Shown: piece by piece, positions 1 through 11,015 of the stretch
How positions within the stretch are numbered: position 1 is the first letter of the stretch
Layout of the letters: every line of letters begins with the position of its first letter
Assembly: GCA_020217265.1 (NCBI GenBank)
Contig: JAIWOS010000176.1
Coordinates: forward strand, 1 to 14,516
DNA from: Thiobacillus sp.
Lineage (GTDB): Bacteria > Pseudomonadota > Gammaproteobacteria > Burkholderiales > Thiobacillaceae
DNA: 14,516 nt
Direction of reading: 5' to 3'
Program-made: the position numbers and the translations under genes
The notes under the pieces: model-generated
What the model was told of the DNA's origin: nothing
The model's database searches: none
Seen by the model: only the letters and a program-made list of their open reading frames with translations

Positions 1-1
1 C

Positions 2-427
2 GCCGCGGCCGCGCAGACGCGCCGCCTGCCCGGCCGCGACCTGCGTGCCGCGTTGATGGCTCAACTGGAACATCCGCGCTGGGACGACGTGGCGGCGCGC
101 TGCCTCGCCTGCGGCAGCTGCACTGCGGTGTGTCCCACCTGTTTCTGCCACGCCGAGATCGACACGTCCAGCGTGGACGGCGCCTCCAGCGAACACGCCC
201 GGCAGTGGGATTCGTGCTTCGGCGAAACCCATGGCCAGCTGCACGGTTTCAACGTGCGGCCCGACATCCGCAGCCGCTATCGCCAGTGGCTCACCCACAA
301 GCTCGCCGGCTGGCACGAGCAGTTCGGGCGCAGCGGTTGCACGGGGTGCGGCCGCTGCATCGCGTGGTGCCCGGTGGGGATCGACCTCACCGAAGAGGTC
401 GCGGCATTGACGGGAACGCAGCCATGA
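2..427 (+). CDS. hydB: HydB-like Fe-S subunit of group 3b [NiFe] hydrogenase (5' truncated by window edge)
   Basis: This is the C-terminal 141 residues of a ferredoxin-like electron-transfer subunit; the frame is open to the left edge, so the gene begins outside the window. Two cysteine clusters bracket the fragment: CxxCxxCxxxC followed by PxCFC near the start (after WDDVAAR), and CxxCxxCxxxCP near the end. These are the ligands of two [4Fe-4S] clusters. In Pyrococcus sulfhydrogenase, HydB passes electrons between the hydrogenase small subunit and the flavoprotein HydG; the same hydB-hydG-hydD-hydA order is found here. The distantly related anaerobic sulfite reductase subunit A has the same cluster arrangement, but the neighbours decide for hydrogenase. 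The stop overlaps the hydG start as ATGA, suggesting translational coupling. A TTG at 53 could be mistaken for a start, but the frame continues upstream of it and family members are over twice this length. Confidence 0.85.
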   Translation, partial: AAAAQTRRLPGRDLRAALMAQLEHPRWDDVAARCLACGSCTAVCPTCFCHAEIDTSSVDGASSEHARQWDSCFGETHGQLHGFNVRPDIRSRYRQWLTHKLAGWHEQFGRSGCTGCGRCIAWCPVGIDLTEEVAALTGTQP

Positions 428-1272
428 ACGCACGCATGCCGCCCGTCGCCGGCCCGCCGCACGCCGCCACGGTGGTGGCGCGCACCCAGGAATCGCCGTC
501 CATCTTCACCCTGCGCCTGCGGCTCGACGATGCGGCGGCGCAGGCGGCGTACCGCTTCGCGCCGGGGCAGTTCAACATGCTCTATCTCTACGGCGTCGGC
601 GAGGTGCCGATCTCGATCATGTCCGACCCCGAGGAGCGCGACGGCATCGGCCACACGATCCGTGCGCAGGGCCGCGTCACGCAAGGGCTGGCGAAACTGC
701 GGCCGGGCGACCGCCTCGGCATGCGCGGCCCGTTCGGACGCGGCTGGCCATTGCAGGAGGCAGGCGGCTGCGACGTGGTGCTGCTGACTGGCGGTCTGGG
801 GTGCGCGCCGGTGGTGTCGGTGATCCATTACGTGCTGAAGCGGCGCGAGCGTTTCGGCAAGCTCGTCATCGTCCAGGGCGTGAAGCACGCCCTGGACCTG
901 ATCTGGCGTGAGCAGTACGACCGCTGGGCAAAGCTGCCGGACACCCAGGTGCTGGTGGCGGCAGGCGAGGGCGCGCCGCTGTGGCCCTGGCACGTGGGGC
1001 GGGTCACCGATCTGTTCGCGCTCGCGCGTTTCGATCCCGACCGCGCGGTGGCGATGATGTGCGGGCCCGAGGGCATGATGCACGCCGGCGCAGAGAGCCT
1101 GCTGGCGCAGGGTCTGCCGGAATCGCGTCTGTTCCTCAGCATGGAGCGCAACATGCAGTGCGCGGTGGGGCGCTGCGGGCACTGTCAGCTAGGTGCCGCC
1201 TTCGTCTGCCGCGACGGCCCGGTGTTCAACTGGGGTGAGGTCAAGGCGCTGCTCGCGCACCGGGGGTTCTGA
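424..1272 (+). CDS. hydG: HydG-like FAD/NAD(P)-binding [2Fe-2S] subunit of group 3b hydrogenase
   Basis: A 282-residue flavoprotein of the ferredoxin-NADP reductase/PyrK-like superfamily, the diaphorase module that exchanges electrons with NAD(P). Visible parts: an N-terminal beta-barrel FAD domain with FAPGQFNML (about 45-53) and VPISIMS (61-67); a nucleotide-binding domain with LTGGLGCAP (121-129) and MCGPEG (212-217); and a C-terminal [2Fe-2S] site with Cys246, Cys251, Cys254 and Cys262 (C-x4-C-x2-C-x7-C). Length is close to Pyrococcus HydG (about 290). The start at 424 is chosen because its ATG overlaps the hydB stop (ATGA) and gives the family's N-terminus; the frame is open further upstream, but that part overlaps hydB. 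Fused to no other domain. Whether NAD or NADP is preferred cannot be read from the sequence. Confidence 0.9.
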   Translation: MNARMPPVAGPPHAATVVARTQESPSIFTLRLRLDDAAAQAAYRFAPGQFNMLYLYGVGEVPISIMSDPEERDGIGHTIRAQGRVTQGLAKLRPGDRLGMRGPFGRGWPLQEAGGCDVVLLTGGLGCAPVVSVIHYVLKRRERFGKLVIVQGVKHALDLIWREQYDRWAKLPDTQVLVAAGEGAPLWPWHVGRVTDLFALARFDPDRAVAMMCGPEGMMHAGAESLLAQGLPESRLFLSMERNMQCAVGRCGHCQLGAAFVCRDGPVFNWGEVKALLAHRGF

Positions 1273-2060
1273 TGGACGGCGAAAACAAGCCCCGCGTGGC
1301 GGTGCACAAGTTCAGCTCCTGCGACGGCTGCCAGCTGGCGCTGCTGAACCTGGGCGAAGACCTGCTGACCCTGGCCGCCCGCGTCGAGCTGGTGCATTTC
1401 GCCGAAGCCGGGCCGACGAATCCCGATGCCTGGGTCGATGTCGCTTTCGTCGAAGGCAGCATGTCGACCCCGGAAGACATCGAGCGCATCCGCCGCATCC
1501 GGGAACAGAGCCGCGTGCTGATCGCCATCGGCGCCTGCGCGGTTTCGGGCGGCATCCAGGGCCTGCGCAACCAGGCCGATGGCGCCGCGTGGATCGCGCA
1601 GCTCTACGAACACCCCGGGGCGATCGCCAGCCTCGCGCAGTCCACCCCGGTGTCGGCGCACGTGAAGGTCGATTTCGAACTCTACGGCTGCCCGGTGGAC
1701 AGCGCGCAGATGCTGGCGGCGGTCAACGCGCTGCTGTTGGGCGCCGTGCCGCGCGCAAGCACCGACAAGGTCTGCACCGAGTGCAAGCGGCAGGGGCATC
1801 CCTGCGTGATGGTGAGCCGCGGCATCGCCTGCCTGGGACCGGTGACGCGCAGCGGCTGCGGCGCGCTGTGCCCTAGCCTCGGGCGCGACTGCTACGGCTG
1901 CTACGGTCCGGCGGAAAACGCCAACACCGATGCGCTCACCGCGCAGTTCGCCCGCCTCGGACTGGACGCGACGGCGATCCGGCAGCGCTTCCAGGGCATC
2001 AATAGCCAGGCGCCGGTTTTTCTGGCGGCGGCACAGCGTACAGGCGCCGGCCATGACTGA
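1272..2060 (+). CDS. hydD: HydD-like small subunit of group 3b [NiFe] hydrogenase
   Basis: A 262-residue small subunit carrying the intramolecular Fe-S relay from the NiFe site. The N-terminal flavodoxin-like part supplies the proximal [4Fe-4S] ligands: Cys17 and Cys20 (SSCDGCQ), Cys89 (GACAVSGG) and Cys140 (YGCPVD). Eight further cysteines, 168, 171, 178, 187, 196, 200, 207 and 210, fit two more [4Fe-4S] clusters, the full complement for this group. No twin-arginine signal or membrane anchor is present, so the enzyme is cytoplasmic, unlike uptake hydrogenases of groups 1 and 2 with Tat signals. The ATG overlaps the hydG stop by one base (TGATG) and a run of Gs about six bases upstream can act as ribosome binding site. 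Confidence 0.9.
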   Translation: MDGENKPRVAVHKFSSCDGCQLALLNLGEDLLTLAARVELVHFAEAGPTNPDAWVDVAFVEGSMSTPEDIERIRRIREQSRVLIAIGACAVSGGIQGLRNQADGAAWIAQLYEHPGAIASLAQSTPVSAHVKVDFELYGCPVDSAQMLAAVNALLLGAVPRASTDKVCTECKRQGHPCVMVSRGIACLGPVTRSGCGALCPSLGRDCYGCYGPAENANTDALTAQFARLGLDATAIRQRFQGINSQAPVFLAAAQRTGAGHD

Positions 2061-3354
2061 AACGACACGCTCGGTTGAGATCCATGTGCCGGTGCTGGCG
2101 CGGGTGGAAGGCGAGGGCGCGCTCGATCTCGTCATCGAAAACGGCAACATCACCCGGCTGCGCCTGCGCATCTTCGAGCCGCCGCGTTTTTTCGAAAAAT
2201 TCCTCGAAGGCCATCATTACAGCGAAATCCCCGATCTCGTCGCACGCATCTGCGGCATCTGTCCGGTAGCCTATCAGGTCACCGCGGCGCAGGCGCTGGA
2301 ACAACTCTACGGCGTGGAACTCACGCCGTGGGCGCGCGCACTGCGCCGCGCGCTCTACTGCGGCGAATGGCTCCAGAGCCACAGCCTGCACGTTCATCTG
2401 CTCGCCGCGCCGGATTACTTCGGTTGCAACAGCGCCATCGAACTGGCGCAAATCGCGCCGGACGTGGTGCGCCGCGGCCTGCGCCTGCAGGCGCTGGGCA
2501 ACGAACTGATGGACCTCATTGGCACGCGTTCGGTGCATCCGGTCGGCGTGCGCGTCGGCGGTTTCCACGCCGCACCGCCGGTCGCGCGCGTGCGCGAACT
2601 GCGCGTCAGGCTGCTGACTGCGCTGTCCGAGGCCGAGGCGCTGGTACGCTGGGCCGCCGCCATTCCCTTGCCGCCGGACGAGCAGGCCTTCGTCTCGGTG
2701 GCGATGCGGCATGCCCACGACTACGCCATCGAAGCCGGCGATATCGCCGCCAGCGACGGCCTGCAGATCGGCGCCGACGCCTACGACGCGCATTTCGCCG
2801 AACGTCACGAGCCGCATTCCACCGCGCTCTACAGCAGCTATCGCGGCCAGCCCTATCTGGTCGGGCCGCTGGCGCGCCTGAACCTCAACCACGACCGTTT
2901 GCCGTCGCAGCTTTGTTCCCTGCTTGTCGAAACCGGCTTCGCGCTGCCGAGCCGCAACGTGTTCCACAGCCTCGTCGCGCGCGCCGTGGAAATCTGGCTC
3001 GCGCTCGACGAAGCCGCGCGCCTGCTCGCCGATTACACGCTGCCTGATGCGCCCTGGGTGCCGGTGGAACCGCGCGCCGGCGTCGCCACCGGCTGCACCG
3101 AAGCACCGCGCGGCCTGTTGTGGCATCGCTACCAAATGGACGCCGACGGCCGCGTAGTCAACGCGCGCATCGTGCCGCCAACCAGCCAGAACCAGGCGCG
3201 CATCGAGGCGGATCTGCAGCAGTCGCTGCTCGCCTTCGGACTCGACCGGCCGGACGAGGCGCTGCGCCTGCACTGCGAGAAGGTCATCCGCAACTACGAC
3301 CCGTGCATTTCCTGCGCCACCCATTTTCTGCGGCTGAATGTGGAACGGACATGA
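2053..3354 (+). CDS. hydA: HydA-like large catalytic subunit of group 3b [NiFe] hydrogenase
   Basis: A 433-residue catalytic subunit that binds the NiFe(CN)2CO centre. Both nickel-ligand motifs are intact: RICGIC (65-70; Cys67, Cys70) and DPCISC followed by ATH (416-424; Cys418, Cys421). The N-terminus has the group 3 hallmark ARVEGEG (16-22) and EIPDLVARICGICPVAYQ around motif L1, as in archaeal and bacterial 3b enzymes. After His424 the precursor carries nine residues (FLRLNVERT), expected to be removed by the endopeptidase encoded next. The start at 2053 overlaps the last eight bases of hydD; the frame is open upstream but only overlaps hydD. Group 3b enzymes evolve or oxidise H2 with NADP(H) and can reduce sulfur in vitro; which direction operates here is not visible. 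Confidence 0.93.
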   Translation: MTETTRSVEIHVPVLARVEGEGALDLVIENGNITRLRLRIFEPPRFFEKFLEGHHYSEIPDLVARICGICPVAYQVTAAQALEQLYGVELTPWARALRRALYCGEWLQSHSLHVHLLAAPDYFGCNSAIELAQIAPDVVRRGLRLQALGNELMDLIGTRSVHPVGVRVGGFHAAPPVARVRELRVRLLTALSEAEALVRWAAAIPLPPDEQAFVSVAMRHAHDYAIEAGDIAASDGLQIGADAYDAHFAERHEPHSTALYSSYRGQPYLVGPLARLNLNHDRLPSQLCSLLVETGFALPSRNVFHSLVARAVEIWLALDEAARLLADYTLPDAPWVPVEPRAGVATGCTEAPRGLLWHRYQMDADGRVVNARIVPPTSQNQARIEADLQQSLLAFGLDRPDEALRLHCEKVIRNYDPCISCATHFLRLNVERT

Positions 3355-3800
3355 CGCGTCTGCGCATACTCGGCATAGGCTCGCCCTCGGGCGACGACCA
3401 GGCAGGCTGGTGGGTGATTGATGCGCTGGAGGACATGGGCTTCAGCAACCGGCACGGGATCGAACTCGACAGGCTCGACCGCCCCGGCGCAGTGCTGGTG
3501 TCGCGCCTGGAACACGCAGCCTGGGTGGTGCTGGTCGATGCGATGGCGAGCGGCGCCATCCCCGGCACGATCCGGCATTTCGATCGCACCGACTGGCGCG
3601 GTTACGACGGGGGGCTGTCGAGCCATGGACTTGGCGTTTTTGCTGCACTCGAACTTGCCGAGGCGATGGGCAGCTTGCCGCCGCGGCTCGACTTGTACGG
3701 CATCGAGATCGGGGCTGCCGGGCACAGCAGCGGAATCACGCCGGCCGTGCGCGAGGCTGCGCGTGCACTCGCAATCCGTCTTGCGGGACCGATACGCTAG
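3351..3800 (+). CDS. [NiFe] hydrogenase maturation endopeptidase (HyaD/HybD/HycI family)
   Basis: A 149-residue protease that trims the C-terminal peptide from the HydA precursor once nickel is inserted. It opens with the family nucleotide-binding-like start LRILGIGSPSGDDQAG (4-19). Likely nickel-sensing residues, by comparison with E. coli HybD (Glu16, Asp62, His93), are Asp16, Asp63 (VLVDAMASG) and His92 (LSSHGLGV); Asp replaces Glu at the first. Its ATG overlaps the hydA stop (ATGA), fitting a dedicated protease for the upstream subunit. The stop TAG sits in a CTAG that also holds the stop of the convergent prmB gene, so the two coding regions overlap by four bases. Recognised as a family member; the particular subfamily name is not certain. 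Confidence 0.87.
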   Translation: MTRLRILGIGSPSGDDQAGWWVIDALEDMGFSNRHGIELDRLDRPGAVLVSRLEHAAWVVLVDAMASGAIPGTIRHFDRTDWRGYDGGLSSHGLGVFAALELAEAMGSLPPRLDLYGIEIGAAGHSSGITPAVREAARALAIRLAGPIR

Positions 3801-4690
3801 AGGTCTTCGCGCCGCAGCAAGAAAACGAACTGGTCGCCGCCTTGGGTGTCGAGCCAGGTGAAGGGCAGCGCGGGGTAGGCGGCTTCGAGTGCGTCGCGGT
3901 TGTGGCCGATCTCGACGACCAGCAGGCCGCCAGGATTGAGGTGAGATTTGGCCGCGGTGAGTATCCGCCGCGTGGCGTCCAGACCGTCCACGCCGGAGCC
4001 GAGCGCCAGCGCCGGTTCCGCCCGGTATTCCGGCGGCAAGGTGGCGACCGACGCGGCGTCGACGTAGGGCGGGTTGCTGACGATCACGTCGTAGGTGCGG
4101 CCTTCCAGTGCGGCGAAGAGGTCGGATTCAATCAGATCGATGCGATCGCCCAAACCATAGTCTGCGACGTTCTGTGCGGCGACGGCGAGCGCGTCCTGCG
4201 ACAACTCCGCCGCATCGACCTGCGCGTTGGGAAAGGCCAGCGCGGCAAGGATGGCCAGGCAGCCCGACCCGGTGCAGAGGTCGAGCACGCGGGTCACTGC
4301 GTCGGGGTCTTCCAGCCACGGCGTCAATTGCTCGCCGAGCAGTTCGGCGATGAAGGAGCGCGGCACGATCACGCGTTTGTCCACGAAGAAGCGGTGTCCC
4401 GCCAGCCAGGCTTCGCCAGTGAGGTAGGCGGCTGGCACGCGCTCGCGCACGCGCCGCTCGATCACGGCCTGGACTTCCTCCGATTCGCCGTGGGTGAGGC
4501 TGGCGTCGAGAAAAGGCTCCAGGCGGTCGAGCGGCAGGTGCAGGGTGTGCAGGATCAGATACGCGGCTTCGTCGAAGGCGTTGTCCGAGCCGTGGCCGAA
4601 ATGCAGCTTCGCTTCATTGAAGCGCGAGACCGCGAAGCGCAGCCAGTCGCGCACGGTGATGAGGGATTCGGTGTCGTCGAAGTGTTTCAT
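3797..4690 (-). CDS. prmB: PrmB: ribosomal protein L3 N5-glutamine methyltransferase
   Basis: A 297-residue class I SAM-dependent methyltransferase that methylates a glutamine of ribosomal protein L3. The N-terminal helical domain reads like E. coli PrmB (SRFNEAKLHFGHGSDNAFDEA, 22-42; here a member-specific variant of the family's GHGxDNxxDEA). The SAM motif I is LDLCTGSG (136-143) and the catalytic NPPY tetrad is at 206-209. The GHGTDN-type N-terminus favours PrmB over the release-factor enzyme PrmC. The ATG at 4690 is preferred: it lies 25 bases after the dapE stop and gives the usual N-terminus. A TTG at 4723 would add 11 residues and overlap dapE by eight bases. No good Shine-Dalgarno sequence precedes either. 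It is the third gene of a yffB-dapE-prmB unit. Confidence 0.9.
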   Translation of the reverse strand: MKHFDDTESLITVRDWLRFAVSRFNEAKLHFGHGSDNAFDEAAYLILHTLHLPLDRLEPFLDASLTHGESEEVQAVIERRVRERVPAAYLTGEAWLAGHRFFVDKRVIVPRSFIAELLGEQLTPWLEDPDAVTRVLDLCTGSGCLAILAALAFPNAQVDAAELSQDALAVAAQNVADYGLGDRIDLIESDLFAALEGRTYDVIVSNPPYVDAASVATLPPEYRAEPALALGSGVDGLDATRRILTAAKSHLNPGGLLVVEIGHNRDALEAAYPALPFTWLDTQGGDQFVFLLRREDL

Positions 4691-4715
4691 TGGGGGATGC
4701 GTCAGAGGCGAGCGA

Positions 4716-8091
<3,376 letters not shown>

Positions 8092-8095
<4 letters not shown>

Positions 8096-9384
8096 GCGCC
8101 TCGCGCATCCTGCGGCCCGGCGTGCGCCGGCATGAACTGTGGGCGTGGGCGATGTACGACTTCGCCAACTCTGGCTACACGACCGTCGTGATCACCGCCG
8201 TATTCAGTGCGTATTTCGTTTCGGTCGTCGCAGGCGACGCGCCCTGGGCGACGTTCGCGTGGACGCTTGCGCTGTCGGTGTCATACGCGGCGGTGCTGCT
8301 GTCGGCGCCGCTGGTCGGCGCATGGGCCGATGCGCACGCCGGCAAGAAAGCGCTGCTGTGGGCGAGCACGCTCGGCTGCGTGGCCGGCACGGCCGCCCTG
8401 TATTACGCCGCGCCTGGCGCGCTGCCGCTTGCCATCGCGGCGCTGGTGCTGTCGAATTTTTTCTTCGGCACCGGCGAAAACCTCATCGCCGCCTTCCTGC
8501 CGGAACTCGCGCGACCTCAGGCGATGGGGCGCGTGTCGGGCTGGGGCTGGTCGCTCGGCTACGTCGGGGGGCTGGTGTCGCTCGGTGCGAGCCTGGCCTA
8601 TATCGGCTGGGCGCAAGACAAGGGGCAGGGCGCTTCGGACTTCGTGCCCGTGACCATGCTGATCACCGCCGCGCTTTTCATGCTGGCGGCGCTGCCCGCG
8701 CTGACGCTGCTGCGCGAGCGTGCCCGTCCGCAGCCTGGCGCCGCCGTGCGCGGCGCATGGGAGCAGGTGCGGCACACGCTCGGGCACCTGTCGCAACTGC
8801 CGGATCTCAGGCGGTTCCTGCTCTGCACCGTGCTCTATCAGGCCGGCATCCAGGCGGTGATCACGCTCGCCGCGATCTACGCCAGCCAGATTTTTCACTT
8901 CACCACGCAGCAAACCATCCAGCTGGTGCTGGTCGTCAATGTCACCGCTGCGCTGGGCGCCTTCCTGTTCGGCCATGTGCAGGACCGCATCGGCCATGTG
9001 CGCGCGATCGCCGCAACCCTCGCCGGCTGGATCGTCATGGTGGCGCTGGCCTGGAGCGCGCCCGACGGGCGCATGTTCTGGGTCGCGGCCAACCTCGCCG
9101 GCCTGTGCATGGGCGCCTCGCAATCGGCCGGCCGGGCGATGGTGGGGCTGCTGGCGCCGCCGCGTCATCAGGCTGAATTCTTCGGGCTGTGGGGGCTGGC
9201 GGTGAAGCTGGCGTCCATCCTCGGCCCGCTCACCTACGGCGTGGCAAGCTGGGCTACCGGCAACGATCATCGCCAGGCCCTCTTGATCACCGGCTGCTAT
9301 TTCGTGCTCGGCCTTGTCGCGCTCAAGGGCGTGAATGCCCTGCGTGGCCGCCGTGCGGCGCACCGCTTTTCCGCGCGCGCATGA
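8092..9384 (+). CDS. UMF1/Atg22-like MFS transporter
   Basis: A 430-residue integral membrane protein with about twelve hydrophobic segments. The N-terminus has ELWAWAMYDFANSGYTTVV (15-33), the signature of the UMF1 family related to the yeast vacuolar effluxer Atg22. A motif-A-like loop GAWADAHAGKK (76-86) and its second-half counterpart GHVQDRIGHVRA mark the two six-helix halves; the loop QSAGRAMVGLL ending in QAEFFGLWG is also typical. Substrates of bacterial members are mostly unknown; the Atg22 relative exports amino acids. Start is a GTG at 8092 overlapping the ABC exporter stop (GTGA), which implies coupled translation; no in-frame ATG lies before the conserved start. Its own stop overlaps the GNAT gene as ATGA. 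Confidence 0.87.
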
Positions 9385-9809
9385 CCGACTTTGCGCTGAT
9401 CGAAACCGACATGGCGCGTCATGGGGCCGGGCTGGCCGCCATCCGGCGCGCGGTGTTCATCGAGGAGCAGGGCGTGCCCGAAGCACTGGAATGGGACGAA
9501 TTCGATGCCGTCTCGACGCACTGGCTTGCCGTGCTGGCCGACGGCACGCCGGTGGGCTGCGCGCGCCTGCTGCCCGACGGCCATATCGGCCGCATGGCGG
9601 TGTTGCCGGCGTGGCGTGGGCAGGGTATCGGGCGTGCGCTGTTGGATGCAGCGCTTTCTGGCGCACGGGCGCGCGGGTTTTCTGTCGTCCGGCTCTCGGC
9701 ACAGCTCCACGCAACAAATTTTTACAAACGTGCCGGCTTTGTTGCCGAGGGGGAACCCTACGCAGAAGCCGGCATTCCGCACCTTGCCATGATCAAAAAA
9801 CTTTCCTGA
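9381..9809 (+). CDS. GNAT-family N-acetyltransferase (ElaA-like)
   Basis: A 142-residue acetyltransferase using acetyl-CoA. The pyrophosphate-binding motif A is HIGRMAVLPAWRGQGIGRAL (68-87). The N-terminal IRRAVFIEEQGVPEALEWDEFD (21-42, given here as a motif with FIEEQGVP at its core) resembles ElaA-type proteins, and NFYKRAGF (113-120) is the usual motif B end with Tyr115 placed as general acid. The acceptor substrate is unknown. Its ATG overlaps the MFS stop (ATGA), making it the third gene of the exporter unit. No terminator with a T-tract follows; the next gene is 154 bases on. Confidence 0.88.
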   Translation: MTDFALIETDMARHGAGLAAIRRAVFIEEQGVPEALEWDEFDAVSTHWLAVLADGTPVGCARLLPDGHIGRMAVLPAWRGQGIGRALLDAALSGARARGFSVVRLSAQLHATNFYKRAGFVAEGEPYAEAGIPHLAMIKKLS

Positions 9810-9963
9810 GTGGAACTTGATCCTGCCCCTCTGGTCAGCATATGTGCATTTAATAATTCACTGATAGAGTTCGTTAACTTCGCTGATTCCAATAATCAGG
9901 GCAGCCGCCCGAAACCGAAGCTTACGAACTCGCCGGCCGTCCGGCCGAGACAGGGGGCAACGC
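9810..9963 (+). promoter_or_regulatory. AT-richer leader with small inverted repeat and strong RBS before the FAD oxidoreductase
   Basis: The first 90 bases are clearly richer in A and T than the rest of the window (TTTAATAATTC, GTTAAC, CCAATAATC), as expected of a promoter. A perfect 6-bp inverted repeat, CTGATT at 9883-9888 and AATCAG at 9894-9899 with a 5-base loop, could be an operator or weak hairpin; no T-run follows. A strong Shine-Dalgarno AGGGGG (9952-9957) lies six bases before the ATG at 9964. I cannot single out a convincing -35/-10 pair. Confidence 0.4.
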
Positions 9964-10929
9964 ATGGCAAAACTACGAGCCGGCATCGTCGGCGCGGGCA
10001 TCTCTGGCGCCACTTGCGCCGGCGTGCTGGCGGCGGCAGGCTGGGAAGTCGACATTTTCGACAAGGCGCGCGGCGCGGGCGGCCGTCTGTCCACGCGGCG
10101 TCTGGACGAAGGCTGGGCAACGCTCGGCTCGCCCTTCATCTCCGCGCGGCGTGACCCCTTTCGCAGCCAGTTGCGCGAATGGGTGCGCCAGGGCTGGCTC
10201 GAAGCCGTGCGCGGCAACATCATGAAGGGCCGTGCAACGGTTTCCTGGACGCAGGCGCAGCTGCAGAATCATTACCGTCCGCTGATCGAACCTTCGCAAC
10301 TGGTGCGCAACCTGATGGGGGGTGCGCGTCTCCATACCCTGTCGCGCGTGACCAGGCTCGAACCGCGCACGATCATTCTGGAAAACGGCGTGGTTCATGG
10401 CAATTTCGACTGCGTGATCTGCAGCGTGCCCACGCCCCAGGCGATCCCCCTGCTCGCCGCGCTGCCGCGTTTGCAGGAACGCTTGCAGACCGATACCCGC
10501 TATCAGCCGGTCTGGTCATTCATCATGCGCTGGGAAGGCGGGCCTTCCGCTGACGTGATCCAGTTCGAGGATGAACTGCTCAACCTGGCCGTGCGCCAGT
10601 TCGACAGCGAAGGACGCTGGGCGGTGCACAGCACCACGGCCTTTGCGGAAACCTATCTCGACGCCTCGCCAATGGAAGCCTCGACCCGCGCCGCCTCGGC
10701 GCTGATGGGCCTGCTCGGCCTGCCGTGGCCGGTCGAGGTGGAAGCGGCGCATCTCTGGAAGATGGCCCGGCCGACCGTGCAGCAGGGTGGTTTCTGGCTC
10801 GGCGACCGCGAAAACCGTGTCGCGCTCATCGGCGACGGCATCGCGGGCGCCGGCGTCGAGCGCGCCTGGGAAAGCGGCACCCGGCTGGCGCAGGCGCTGG
10901 TGCAGGCGGAAACCGAACTGGCGCTGTAG
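9964..10929 (+). CDS. Renalase-like NAD(P)/FAD-dependent oxidoreductase
   Basis: A 321-residue flavoprotein of the amine-oxidase/renalase superfamily (COG3380-like). It has the Rossmann dinucleotide motif GIVGAGISGA (7-16) with Asp33 closing the second strand (VDIFDKARGAGGRLSTRR, 29-46), and the C-terminal FAD motif VALIGDGIAGAGVERAWESG (286-305). Bacterial renalase-like enzymes oxidise aberrant dihydro forms of NAD(P)H, but many relatives are untested, so the substrate here is open. No signal peptide: cytoplasmic. Start is fixed by the strong AGGGGG six bases before the ATG. It stands alone, preceded by its own leader, with a short gap before the convergent SUMF-domain gene whose repeated 3' end fills that gap. 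Confidence 0.85.
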   Translation: MAKLRAGIVGAGISGATCAGVLAAAGWEVDIFDKARGAGGRLSTRRLDEGWATLGSPFISARRDPFRSQLREWVRQGWLEAVRGNIMKGRATVSWTQAQLQNHYRPLIEPSQLVRNLMGGARLHTLSRVTRLEPRTIILENGVVHGNFDCVICSVPTPQAIPLLAALPRLQERLQTDTRYQPVWSFIMRWEGGPSADVIQFEDELLNLAVRQFDSEGRWAVHSTTAFAETYLDASPMEASTRAASALMGLLGLPWPVEVEAAHLWKMARPTVQQGGFWLGDRENRVALIGDGIAGAGVERAWESGTRLAQALVQAETELAL

Positions 10930-10942
10930 CGCGACGTCCGGG

Positions 10943-11015
10943 CTGAGTCTCGCGCAATACGCGGCCGCCTGAATTTCGTGTAATACGCGGGCGACTAGAT
11001 TTCGCGCAATACGCG
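10943..11015. repeat. Three-copy tandem repeat (26-bp period) made from the 3' end of the SUMF-domain gene
   Basis: Three 21-base units at 10943-10963, 10969-10989 and 10995-11015 are separated by 5-base spacers. The last unit is the final codons and stop of the - strand SUMF gene (reading RVLREI then TAG); the other two lie downstream of the stop. Any pair matches at 17 of 21 positions, and all differences are transitions. Each unit contains CGCG-TATT(A/G)-CGCG or a one-sided variant; in the coding copy this extends to a 7-bp inverted repeat (TTTCGCG at 11000-11006, CGCGAAA at 11012-11018). There is no T-tract, so it is not a standard terminator. Confidence 0.8.

Noticed and set aside
1..427. 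Anaerobic sulfite reductase subunit A
   Set aside because: Cluster pattern alone is compatible, but the next genes are hydrogenase subunits in hydB-hydG-hydD-hydA order.
1999..3324. Long - strand open frame opposite hydA
   Set aside because: Shadow of a gene with complete [NiFe] large-subunit motifs; no family resemblance in the antisense product.
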